Assembly: GCF_024346675.1 (NCBI RefSeq)
Contig: NZ_AP024850.1
Coordinates: 3,410,001 to 3,474,000 of the forward strand
DNA: 64,000 nt
Direction: 5' to 3'
Origin: Photobacterium sanguinicancri
Lineage (GTDB): Bacteria; Pseudomonadota; Gammaproteobacteria; Enterobacterales; Vibrionaceae
The notes under the pieces are model-generated. The model saw nothing but the letters and a program-made list of their open reading frames with translations, did no database searches and had not been told where the DNA came from. The position numbers were made by a program, and so were the translations under genes. This document shows positions 55,957-64,000 of the stretch, piece after piece; the first letter of the stretch is position 1; every line of letters starts with the position of its first letter.

Positions 55957-58056
55957 ATGAAACAGAAACTCGCTCCCATTATGTCCGTGCTTAGCAAAGG
56001 GCAAATAGGGATCCCGCTCCTCCTGATGACCCTTCTTGCAATGGTCATCTTACCCGTGCCGCCCGTTATTCTGGATATGTTGTTCACCTTCAACATTGTC
56101 TTGGCTTTGTTGGTGACCTTGGTCAGTGTTTACAGTAAACGTTCGCTCGATTTCTCGGTATTCCCGAGTATCTTGCTGATTGCGACATTGCTCCGTCTGG
56201 CATTGAATGTTGCATCAACACGGGTGGTATTACTCCATGGTCACGAAGGTGGCGATGCGGCAGGTAAGGTGATTCAAGCCTTTGGTGATGTGGTTATCGG
56301 CGGTAACTATGTTGTCGGTATGGTGGTGTTCGTTATTCTGATGATCATCAACTTCGTGGTGGTCACCAAAGGTGGCGAGCGAATTTCAGAGGTTAGCGCC
56401 CGCTTCACTTTGGATGCGATGCCCGGTAAACAGATGGCGATCGATGCGGATTTAAACGCGGGAATTATCGACCATAACCAAGCCAAGAAACGCCGTGAAG
56501 ATGTCGCCCAAGAAGCCGACTTCTTTGGTTCGATGGACGGTGCGTCCAAGTTTGTTCGTGGTGATGCTATCGCGGGGATGTTGATCCTATTTATCAACAT
56601 CATTGGTGGTGTCAGCATTGGTGTATTTCAACATGGCTTAGGCTTTTCAGACGCGTTCCAAACCTTTGTGCTGCTCACCATTGGTGATGGCCTTGTGGCG
56701 CAAATTCCATCGCTATTACTAGCAACATCTGCGGCTATTGTGGTAACTCGCGTTACCGACAGCAATGATTTAGCCAATCAAATTACCAGCCAAATGCTGG
56801 CATCGCCACGCGCACTGTATGTCGTGGCAGGTATCATGCTGGTGTTAGGCTTGATCCCGGGCATGCCCCATGTGGCATTTCTATGTTTTGCTGCCGTCGT
56901 TGCATTTGCTGGCTGGAAAATGCGGGAAGAAGCACCGACGATCAATCATGACGATTTGGCGCGTGCCGAAGAGATCGTTGAACAACATGATCAACCCGAC
57001 CAACGTGAAATTGCGTCAAAAGATATTCCTCTCGTTCACGCTATCAGTCTGAATGTGGGCTATCGCTTAGTGAACTTGATCGACCGAAAGCAAGGTGCTG
57101 AATTACTTAGCCGCTTACTTGGGGTACGAAAAACCCTCACTGAGCATCGCGGCTTTGTGGTGCCTCAAATCCATGTGCGTGACGATTTAGCATTAGATGC
57201 CAATCATTATAAAATTGCCGTCCGCGGTGCCAACATCGTTGAAGCTGAAGTCGAGATGGACTGTCTACTGGCCATTAACCCAGGGCAAGTCTACGGCAAT
57301 GTCGATGGCATTATGACGCGTGATCCCGCTTATAACATGGAAGCCATTTGGATTAAGCCTCACGATAAAGATAAAGCGGTGAACCTAGGCTATACCGTGG
57401 TCGACCATGCCACCATCATTTCGACCCATATCAGTAAAGTGATCAACGACTGTATTGAAGAAGTACTCAGCCCAGAAGAAGTAACCGGAATAATGGATCG
57501 CTTAGCGGCGCTTAACGGTAAATTAGCAGATGACCTACAGCAGAAGTTAACCCAGCAACAGCTACTGCGTGTTTTCCGTCAGCTGACCGTCGATGGGGTG
57601 TCACTATCGGATATTGTTACGATTGCCAACTCGCTGGTTGAATCAGCCGAACTATCCAAAGATCCTATCTTGTTAGCAGCCGATGTTCGCTGCATGTTAC
57701 GCCGCGTCATTTTAGGCAACTTAGTGGGTACCAAGGCTGATATTCCTGCTATTACGCTGTCAGCAGAGCTCGAAAATATGCTGGTTAATGCGCTAAGCCA
57801 AGCACAAGCAGGTGGTCACGTTCAACTCGATGGTTTCGCCCTTGAGCCAACCGTGATTGAAAAACTACAACGCAGCTTGCCAGAGGTGCTGGATAACATG
57901 CGCCTAAATAGCCACACTCCAATTTTATTGGTGATGCCACAATTACGCCCACTGCTAGCACGTTATTCTCGAATTTGTGCCCGTGGTTTACATGTGCTGT
58001 CATTCAATGAAATCCCCGATGATCGCAATATCTCGGTCGTCGGCAACATGGGTTAA
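55957..58056 (+). CDS. flhA: Lateral export gate protein FlhA
   Basis: Major export-gate protein of 699 residues. The N-terminal half has eight helices and the conserved FHIPEP-region sequence (FSVFPSILLIATLLRLALNVASTRVVLLHGHEGG; RFTLDAMPGKQMAIDADLNAG). The C-terminal cytoplasmic domain (from about residue 330) binds chaperones. It is the last gene of the fliM operon and is followed by a terminator. Confidence 0.97.
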   Translation: MKQKLAPIMSVLSKGQIGIPLLLMTLLAMVILPVPPVILDMLFTFNIVLALLVTLVSVYSKRSLDFSVFPSILLIATLLRLALNVASTRVVLLHGHEGGDAAGKVIQAFGDVVIGGNYVVGMVVFVILMIINFVVVTKGGERISEVSARFTLDAMPGKQMAIDADLNAGIIDHNQAKKRREDVAQEADFFGSMDGASKFVRGDAIAGMLILFINIIGGVSIGVFQHGLGFSDAFQTFVLLTIGDGLVAQIPSLLLATSAAIVVTRVTDSNDLANQITSQMLASPRALYVVAGIMLVLGLIPGMPHVAFLCFAAVVAFAGWKMREEAPTINHDDLARAEEIVEQHDQPDQREIASKDIPLVHAISLNVGYRLVNLIDRKQGAELLSRLLGVRKTLTEHRGFVVPQIHVRDDLALDANHYKIAVRGANIVEAEVEMDCLLAINPGQVYGNVDGIMTRDPAYNMEAIWIKPHDKDKAVNLGYTVVDHATIISTHISKVINDCIEEVLSPEEVTGIMDRLAALNGKLADDLQQKLTQQQLLRVFRQLTVDGVSLSDIVTIANSLVESAELSKDPILLAADVRCMLRRVILGNLVGTKADIPAITLSAELENMLVNALSQAQAGGHVQLDGFALEPTVIEKLQRSLPEVLDNMRLNSHTPILLVMPQLRPLLARYSRICARGLHVLSFNEIPDDRNISVVGNMG

Positions 58057-58092
58057 GCCATCGCGCTCACAAGAATAAACCCGCAATCATAA

Positions 58093-58124
58093 AAAACGGG
58101 GCACCTCATTGGCGCCCCGTTTTT
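58093..58124. terminator. Terminator after flhA
   Basis: AAAACGGGGC / GCCCCGTTTT stem of ten pairs followed by T; preceded by A run. It lies between convergent flhA and the MFS gene and can serve both. Confidence 0.88.
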
Positions 58125-58146
58125 CATTTAAGCCATTTCGTTATGG

Positions 58147-59304
58147 CTAAGAAACCACGTGTGCTGTGGTTTTCTTTTCGACCGGAATAAACAGAACAGG
58201 CACAGCCATGACAGCCATCAACCAGAATAAGTTAGCCCCCCACAAACCGTATAACCAACCACTCAGTGCAGTCATCAATGCCATGAACGCCCCTAATGGC
58301 AAGGCATTGTATAGCGCCTGCAAAGCAACCATTTGGTTACTTGGCGCTTGCTGAATATAGCGAATTGCCGCTAAGTGTGCCGCAGCAAATGTCACACCAT
58401 GTAACGCTTGTGCAATGACCAACATCGGTAATGCCGTCATAGATGCGGTCATCCCCCAGCGCAGCAATACACCAAATGCCGCTAAACGGAACATCCCCGC
58501 CACACTCCAATTGACAAACAAACGCTTACTGGTGGCAAAGACGAAAATTTCAGCCACCACGCTGAAACTCCATAAGTAACCAATAATGGCTTCGCTATAA
58601 CCAATTTCTTTCCAGTAAATTGCACTAAAACTATAATAAGCGGCATGACTACCTTGCAGTAATGCGGCAATCACCAATAAGCGAATCACTAAACTATCCC
58701 GCAACATTTCACTTAATGCTGGGCGACTCTGTCCACTTTCTTCATGAGCGCTTGGAGCAATAGTTGGGTTTCGCATAGAAAACACCAATGCTGCCGCGAG
58801 GCCCGCAATCGCCACCCACGGAATAACATTTGCGCCATATTGAGCGGCTAACAAACCCACCAGCGTTGAACCACCAATAAAAGCAATCGATCCCCAAAGG
58901 CGGGTACGACCATAGTCTAAGTGACCATCCTTCGCATAGTGATTGGCCAGTGCATCTGACAAGGGAATCACCGGACCTGCCGCTAAGTTAAACAGTACAG
59001 TGACTGCCGCTAACGCCCACAAACTGCCCCCACAGAATATGTAAATAACACAACTTAACAACGCAGCTAAAGCAAGCCAGCGCAGCGCAGGGATCAAATG
59101 TTCCACTTTATGAATGCGTGGTGTCAGCACTAAATTGGCAACACAACGCACTGCTAAACCCATGCCAATTAACAAACCAATATTTGAGGCGTTCACCCCT
59201 AGATGCGCAAACCACAATCCCCAAAACGGTAAATAAACACCATAACTAAAGAAAAAACCGAACAGGTACTGCGAGGTCCAACCATACGGACTACTACGAA
59301 ACAT
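58147..59304 (-). CDS. MFS transporter, HcaT-like
   Basis: Twelve-helix major facilitator related to E. coli HcaT (putative 3-phenylpropionate transporter). From the ATG at 59304 (AGGA about eight bases upstream) the product is 385 aa, close to HcaT's 379. Matching stretches are FFFSYGVYLPFWGLWFAHLGV, GLLIGMGLAVRCVANLVLTPRI, DYGRTRLWGSIAFIGGS, LLQGSHAAYYSFSAIYWKEIGYS and IIGYLWSFSVVAEIFVFATSKRLF. An open frame extends to 59457, but its translation is not membrane-like and not shared with HcaT. The substrate is not established. Confidence 0.85.
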   Translation of the reverse strand: MFRSSPYGWTSQYLFGFFFSYGVYLPFWGLWFAHLGVNASNIGLLIGMGLAVRCVANLVLTPRIHKVEHLIPALRWLALAALLSCVIYIFCGGSLWALAAVTVLFNLAAGPVIPLSDALANHYAKDGHLDYGRTRLWGSIAFIGGSTLVGLLAAQYGANVIPWVAIAGLAAALVFSMRNPTIAPSAHEESGQSRPALSEMLRDSLVIRLLVIAALLQGSHAAYYSFSAIYWKEIGYSEAIIGYLWSFSVVAEIFVFATSKRLFVNWSVAGMFRLAAFGVLLRWGMTASMTALPMLVIAQALHGVTFAAAHLAAIRYIQQAPSNQMVALQALYNALPLGAFMALMTALSGWLYGLWGANLFWLMAVMAVPVLFIPVEKKTTAHVVS

Positions 59305-59517
59305 GCGACATCCTAATGCACGAAAATAAGGCGGTATTATGCCTAAAGTTTCATCATGCGCCCACCGTAATAGCAGCATTATTTCGCCTAAAAGTGCCAT
59401 GAACTGGCGTGAAGGAAGAGGTAAGATAAAATCTAGACTAAAGTCGTCTGGTTTCATTACGCATCAACACTGACAATAGCTTTATCCCTTTTTGTATGGT
59501 GCCAGCTTGGAGCTAAG

Positions 59518-61341
59518 ATGACTGATAAATTTGATACTTCGCTGCCGCCTTTCGATCGCTTAACAGCCGCCGAACAACAAACATTACGTAACGCACTTGA
59601 TGTTATCTATTTTCGGGCAGGCGAAACCGTTATTGCCGCTGGCGCTGAATGCCATCAGCTTTACATCATCATAAAAGGCAATATCGAAGAATATAGCGCG
59701 CCGTTAACCCCTGAAGAGCATCACCACAAAGAAACCTTCGCTCACTACGCCAATGATGATTTATTTGATGTCAGCGCCCAGATTAAAGGCCAGAGCCGTC
59801 ACGCATTTAGAGCCTGTGAGGATACGATTTGTTATACCCTGCCGCGTGAATTATTCGTACAGTGCTATCAAAACAACAGTCAATTTGCAGCCTATTTCGA
59901 TACGAATCTCACCAAGCGCCAAGCCTTATTAGAAGAAGCGCATCATCAACAAAACTTGGCGGAATTCATTCTGACAAAAATTGATGATGACAACATTCAA
60001 CCTTGCTTGGTGGTACCGCATGACACCCCTTTATTATCGGTCACCCAGCAAATGAAAACCAAAGAGCTGGATGCCGCCTTTGTAACCCTCAATAACTTGC
60101 CGCAATACGGCATTGTGACCCGCACCGACTTATTACATGCCACTTTACTTGATGGGCACCCGCACAATACTGCGGTAAGTCGCATCGCCACCACACCGGT
60201 TGTCAGTGTCAATAAGGGGGATTATCTGTTCAATGCCATGCTGGCAATGACACGCCAAAAAGTAAAACGAGTACAGGTCTGCGATAACGATGCCGTGGTC
60301 GGTATGCTCGATTTAACCCAAGTGCTCAGCTTGTTTTCAACTCACTCTCATGTACTAACACTACGTATTGCGCGGGCTGAAACTATCGAAGAGTTAGCCC
60401 TTGCCGCTAATAGCCAGCAAACCTTGGTCGAGACGTTATTCAACAATGGGATTCGCACCCTATTTGTAATGGAACTGATAGCTGCCGTTAACGAACAAAT
60501 CATAGAGAAAGCCTTCAAGCTGATAGTGCCCACTCACTTACAACCACACTGTTGTTTAATGGTGATGGGCTCTGAAGGTCGTGGTGAACAAATATTAAAG
60601 ACAGATCAAGACAATGCATTAATCATTGAAGATGGTATCGACTGGCCTGATTGCGCCAGCGTGATGACTCAACTGACCAATACATTACAACAGCTCGGCT
60701 ACCCACTTTGCCCAGGTAATGTCATGGTCAGTAATCCGCATTGGGTTAAATCACAGCGAATCTGGCTCCAGCACATCACCCAGCTCTGTCAGCATGGTGA
60801 TCCTGATAGCATGATGACGCTTGCCATTTTAGCCGATAGCCATGCCGTTGCAGGTAACCAAGCCTTGCTGACACCATTACAAGCATGCCTTCATCAACAC
60901 CTTGCCGACCAAGAACGTTTGCTCTCTATCTTCACCCGCCCAGCATTGAAATTTAGTATCCCGTTGACCTTATTTGGCAACTTAAAGGCAGGCAAACACG
61001 GACTGAACATCAAGCAAGGTGGGATTTTCCCCATCGTACATGGCATACGTGCACTGGCGCTGGAACACAACATTAGCCCCAACAATACGTTTGAGCGCAT
61101 TGCGGTATTAACAGAGCAACGCGTACTGGAGCAACGTACTGCAGACAATTTAAGTGAAGCCCTAAAACTGTTTATTAAATTGCGCCTTCACCAACAATTG
61201 CGCCAACAAAAAGATGGGCAACAGCACCATATTGATATCAGCACCTTAAGCCGTGCCGAACGAGACGTGCTGCGACATAGTTTGCATGTCGTTAAAAAAT
61301 TCAAAGAATGGCTGGGTTACCACTACCAGATCCGTGATTAA
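59518..61341 (+). CDS. cNMP-binding/CBS/DUF294 nucleotidyltransferase protein
   Basis: A 607-residue cytoplasmic regulator-like protein. Domains in order are a cyclic-nucleotide-binding-type beta barrel (about 10-140), a CBS pair (about 150-275), a DUF294 nucleotidyltransferase-like domain with the signature MGSEGRGEQILKTDQDNALI (about 345-365), and a DUF294 C-terminal helical region. In related bacteria it is encoded next to a DnaQ-like exonuclease and acs, as here. Homologies suggest protein nucleotidylation (GlnD-like), but its substrate and link to acetate metabolism are unknown. Confidence 0.85.
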   Translation: MTDKFDTSLPPFDRLTAAEQQTLRNALDVIYFRAGETVIAAGAECHQLYIIIKGNIEEYSAPLTPEEHHHKETFAHYANDDLFDVSAQIKGQSRHAFRACEDTICYTLPRELFVQCYQNNSQFAAYFDTNLTKRQALLEEAHHQQNLAEFILTKIDDDNIQPCLVVPHDTPLLSVTQQMKTKELDAAFVTLNNLPQYGIVTRTDLLHATLLDGHPHNTAVSRIATTPVVSVNKGDYLFNAMLAMTRQKVKRVQVCDNDAVVGMLDLTQVLSLFSTHSHVLTLRIARAETIEELALAANSQQTLVETLFNNGIRTLFVMELIAAVNEQIIEKAFKLIVPTHLQPHCCLMVMGSEGRGEQILKTDQDNALIIEDGIDWPDCASVMTQLTNTLQQLGYPLCPGNVMVSNPHWVKSQRIWLQHITQLCQHGDPDSMMTLAILADSHAVAGNQALLTPLQACLHQHLADQERLLSIFTRPALKFSIPLTLFGNLKAGKHGLNIKQGGIFPIVHGIRALALEHNISPNNTFERIAVLTEQRVLEQRTADNLSEALKLFIKLRLHQQLRQQKDGQQHHIDISTLSRAERDVLRHSLHVVKKFKEWLGYHYQIRD

Positions 61342-61370
61342 TCAAAGCCAAGATAGTAAGAGAGAATCCT

Positions 61371-61994
61371 ATGAATAGTCTTCGCCGCGCTTGGTATCAG
61401 CATAAAAATAAACACAGTCAGTACGCCGCGCTGTTTCAGCGTTACCAAGGTGATGAGTTAATCTCACTTGATTGTGAAACCACCAGCTTAGATCCACACA
61501 GCGCAGAGTTGGTCACGATTGCAGCCACTCGCATAAAAGCGAATAGGATACTCACCAGTCAATCCATCCATCTTTCACTCCAAGCCCCATCCAGTCTTGA
61601 TGGAACCTCTGTTGCCATTCATCAGATCCGCCACCAAGACTTACAGCATGGCCTCAACAATGAGCAAGCACTTACCCAATTACTCGACTTTATCGGTAAT
61701 CGCCCGTTAGTCGGCTACCATATTCGCTACGATAAAACGATCCTTGACCGGTATTTTCAGCAGCACTTTGGTTTCCCACTGCCGAACAAATTAGTGGAAG
61801 TCAGCCACCTATACCATGAACGGTTAGAGCGCTTATTACCTAACGCTTATTACGATTTAAGCCTAGAAGCGATTAGCCATCACCTTGGGTTACCCGTACC
61901 AGAACGCCACGATGCACTCGAAGATGCCATCGCCGCTGCTTTAATTTATGTACGCTTAAAGCATGGCGACATGCCGATGCTGACATCGTCTTAA
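61371..61994 (+). CDS. DnaQ-like 3'-5' exonuclease (DEDDh)
   Basis: A 207-residue exonuclease of the DNA polymerase III epsilon family. The three DEDD motifs are visible: ISLDCETTSLDPHSAELVTIAA (about residues 33-54), LVGYHIRYDKTILDRYF (about 118-134), and the third with the catalytic His (RHDALEDAIAAALIYV, about 180-196). It lacks the polymerase-binding tail of true DnaQ and is paired with the DUF294 gene 29 bases upstream. Substrate unknown. Confidence 0.88.
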   Translation: MNSLRRAWYQHKNKHSQYAALFQRYQGDELISLDCETTSLDPHSAELVTIAATRIKANRILTSQSIHLSLQAPSSLDGTSVAIHQIRHQDLQHGLNNEQALTQLLDFIGNRPLVGYHIRYDKTILDRYFQQHFGFPLPNKLVEVSHLYHERLERLLPNAYYDLSLEAISHHLGLPVPERHDALEDAIAAALIYVRLKHGDMPMLTSS

Positions 61995-62262
61995 TCCTTC
62001 TTGGTATCAAAATTTCGCTCAGAAAGTACTGATACAAACCTTGATAAGGCCATTGCCTACTCACCTTTTTCAATGAAACATCCATGTAAACAGCTGTAAT
62101 AACAGTTGATCTGTCCCTCTCATCCTAAAGTCTAATTGTGACAAACCAGAATCTGAATCAAGTTAATAACCAGTAAAGACAATAACGAAACAACAGCCTG
62201 AATACAGACAAGAATATCCCAGTCCAGATAGCGGCTATAGATGGGAACACAAGGAGAATAGG

Positions 62263-64000
62263 ATGAGTGAGGTTCATGTTTACCCTGTCAATCAAGCGAT
62301 TGCAGATACTGCACACATTACAGAAGACAAATACCGTGAGATGTACCAACAATCAGTCATCAACCCTGAAGGCTTCTGGCGTGAACACGGTCAGATCCTT
62401 GATTGGATCAAACCTTTCTCTAAAGTAAAAAACACTTCATTCGATACTGGTCACGTCAATGTAAATTGGTTTGAAGATGGTACCTTAAATGTGTCGGTCA
62501 ACTGCCTTGACCGCCATCTCGCAACGCGCGGCGATCAACCCGCCATCATCTGGGAAGGCGATGATCCTACCGATGATGCCACCCTGACTTACAACGAATT
62601 ACACGAAGAAGTCTGTAAATTCTCTAACGCCCTAAAAAGCCAAGGCGTACGTAAGGGCGATGTCGTTTGTCTTTATATGCCAATGGTGGCGGAAGCGGCC
62701 ATTGCTATGCTGGCGTGTACCCGCATAGGTGCCGTTCATACCATCGTTTTTGGTGGCTTCTCACCCGAAGCACTTGCAGGCCGTATCGTCGATTCCAATG
62801 CCAAAGTTGTTGTCACCGCCGATGAAGGGGTACGTGCAGGCCGCGCAGTACCACTAAAGAAAAATGTTGATGCCGCATTAGCTAACGATAATGTCACCAG
62901 TGTAGAAAAAGTACTGGTACTTAAGCGTACTGGTGGCACCGTCGAATGGGATAGCGAACGTGATGTATGGTGGCATGAAGCTACAGCCGTTGCCTCTGCC
63001 AACTGCGAACCCGAAGAAATGAATGCCGAAGACCCGCTTTTCATTCTTTATACATCAGGTTCGACAGGGAAACCCAAAGGTGTACTTCACACAACAGGCG
63101 GCTACCTTGTGTATGCCACTATGACCTTTAAATATGTTTTCGATTATCAAGAAGGCGATATTTATTGGTGTACTGCCGATGTTGGTTGGATCACCGGTCA
63201 TAGTTACTTGGTATACGGGCCACTGGCTAACGGCGCAACGACATTATTATTTGAAGGTGTACCTAACTACCCTGGCACTAGCCGAATGAGTGAAGTGGTC
63301 GATAAACACAACGTCAGCATTCTTTATACCGCCCCAACCGCTATCCGCGCTTTAATGGCCAAAGGGGATGAAGCCATTAAAGGCACCTCACGTTCAAGTT
63401 TACGTATTATGGGCTCAGTGGGTGAACCGATTAACCCCGAAGCGTGGGAATGGTATCACCGCACGATAGGCGATAGCCGCTGCCCAATTGTTGATACTTG
63501 GTGGCAAACAGAAACTGGCGGGATTTTGATCACCCCACTACCGGGTGCGACAGCACTGAAACCTGGCTCTGCGACGCGTCCTTTCTTTGGGGTGCAACCT
63601 GCAATTGTCGATAACATGGGTAATATCCTTGAAGGCGCAACTGAAGGTAACTTGGTGATGGTTGATTCATGGCCGGGCCAGATGCGTACCTTGTGGGGTG
63701 ACCACGAACGTTTTGAGCAAACCTATTTCTCTACTTTCCAAGGCATGTATTTTACCGGTGATGGTGCGCGTCGTGATGAAGATGGTTATTACTGGATCAC
63801 TGGCCGTGTCGATGATGTCCTGAATATTTCAGGTCACCGTATGGGGACGGCAGAGATTGAATCGGCACTGGTTGCCTTTGATAAAATAGCCGAAGCCGCA
63901 ATCGTCGGAGTACCACACGACATTAAAGGCCAAGCCATTTACGCTTATATCACCTTAAATGATGGCGAAATCCCAAGTGCAGAACTGCACAAAGAAGTGA
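62263..64000 (+). CDS. acs: Acetyl-CoA synthetase Acs, 3' end cut by window
   Basis: AMP-forming enzyme that converts acetate, ATP and CoA to acetyl-CoA. The ATG at 62263 has AAGGAG nine bases upstream. The visible 579 codons (E. coli Acs has 652 residues) include the P-loop-like motif [18 protein letters not shown] (about 264-281), [36 protein letters not shown] and [38 protein letters not shown]. The last part, with the acetylated lysine, is beyond the window. Expected target of CrbS/CrbR. Confidence 0.96.
   Translation, partial: MSEVHVYPVNQAIADTAHITEDKYREMYQQSVINPEGFWREHGQILDWIKPFSKVKNTSFDTGHVNVNWFEDGTLNVSVNCLDRHLATRGDQPAIIWEGDDPTDDATLTYNELHEEVCKFSNALKSQGVRKGDVVCLYMPMVAEAAIAMLACTRIGAVHTIVFGGFSPEALAGRIVDSNAKVVVTADEGVRAGRAVPLKKNVDAALANDNVTSVEKVLVLKRTGGTVEWDSERDVWWHEATAVASANCEPEEMNAEDPLFILYTSGSTGKPKGVLHTTGGYLVYATMTFKYVFDYQEGDIYWCTADVGWITGHSYLVYGPLANGATTLLFEGVPNYPGTSRMSEVVDKHNVSILYTAPTAIRALMAKGDEAIKGTSRSSLRIMGSVGEPINPEAWEWYHRTIGDSRCPIVDTWWQTETGGILITPLPGATALKPGSATRPFFGVQPAIVDNMGNILEGATEGNLVMVDSWPGQMRTLWGDHERFEQTYFSTFQGMYFTGDGARRDEDGYYWITGRVDDVLNISGHRMGTAEIESALVAFDKIAEAAIVGVPHDIKGQAIYAYITLNDGEIPSAELHKEV

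Noticed and set aside
58147..59457. MFS protein start at 59457
   Set aside because: The extra 51 residues are not shared with HcaT and lack transporter features; AGGA before 59304 supports the shorter form.

Overview
The window reads as a chromosomal segment of a marine gammaproteobacterium of the Vibrionaceae, most probably a Photobacterium. The basis is protein resemblance (RimK, GroESL, AspA, DcuA, the CrbS/CrbR-ActP-Acs acetate genes) and a complete lateral flagellar set in the lafABCDEFSTU order known from Vibrio parahaemolyticus. No rRNA, tRNA, CRISPR array, integrase or transposase was seen.

Layout. 1-2270: the end of a broad-specificity amino acid racemase gene, then rimK. 2271-3483: 1.2 kb almost without genes that carries six copies of a GTACAGC motif. 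3484-11285: groES-groEL (minus), a MATE exporter, fxsA, and the aspA-dcuA pair for anaerobic aspartate/fumarate metabolism, with candidate CRP, FNR and NarL sites ahead of aspA. 11286-20627: a hairpin-rich non-coding stretch, a LysR regulator, the response regulator CrbR, a MarC protein, the DUF485-actP acetate uptake pair and the transporter-sensor kinase CrbS. 20737-22705: a ParM-like actin gene overlapping a gene for a ParR-like coiled-coil protein. 22851-58056: a complete lateral flagellar gene set. 58147-64000: an HcaT-like MFS transporter, a cNMP-binding/CBS/DUF294 nucleotidyltransferase, a DnaQ-type exonuclease, and acs, which is cut by the window end.

The acetate genes form a coherent module. 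In Vibrio cholerae the kinase CrbS and regulator CrbR switch on acs; ActP with its DUF485 partner imports acetate and Acs activates it to acetyl-CoA. Here about 37 kb of lateral flagellar and parMR-like DNA lies between crbS and the DUF294-exonuclease-acs end, which suggests insertion of a block into this locus.

The flagellar block has several transcription units. They are flgBCDEFGHIJKL (minus, with a good sigma-54 site), a flagellin-like gene, lafA, the fliD-fliS-fliT-fliK-fliL-lafS-lafT-lafU operon (minus), flgA-flgM-flgN (plus), motY-lafK-fliEFGHIJ (minus) and fliMNPQR-flhBA (plus). It encodes its own master activator (LafK), sigma-28 (LafS), anti-sigma factor (FlgM), export apparatus, rod, hook, filament and H+-type stator. 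It has no fliO, flhF, flhG or chemotaxis genes. Its FlgJ lacks a muramidase domain and its FliM lacks the usual CheY-binding N-terminus.

The points most worth following up are the ParM/ParR-like pair at the edge of the flagellar block, the 17-bp tandem repeats bracketed by a 10-bp inverted repeat ahead of a divergent flagellin-like gene, the GTACAGC repeat region, and a possible Csr/Rsm-type RNA upstream of the LysR gene.
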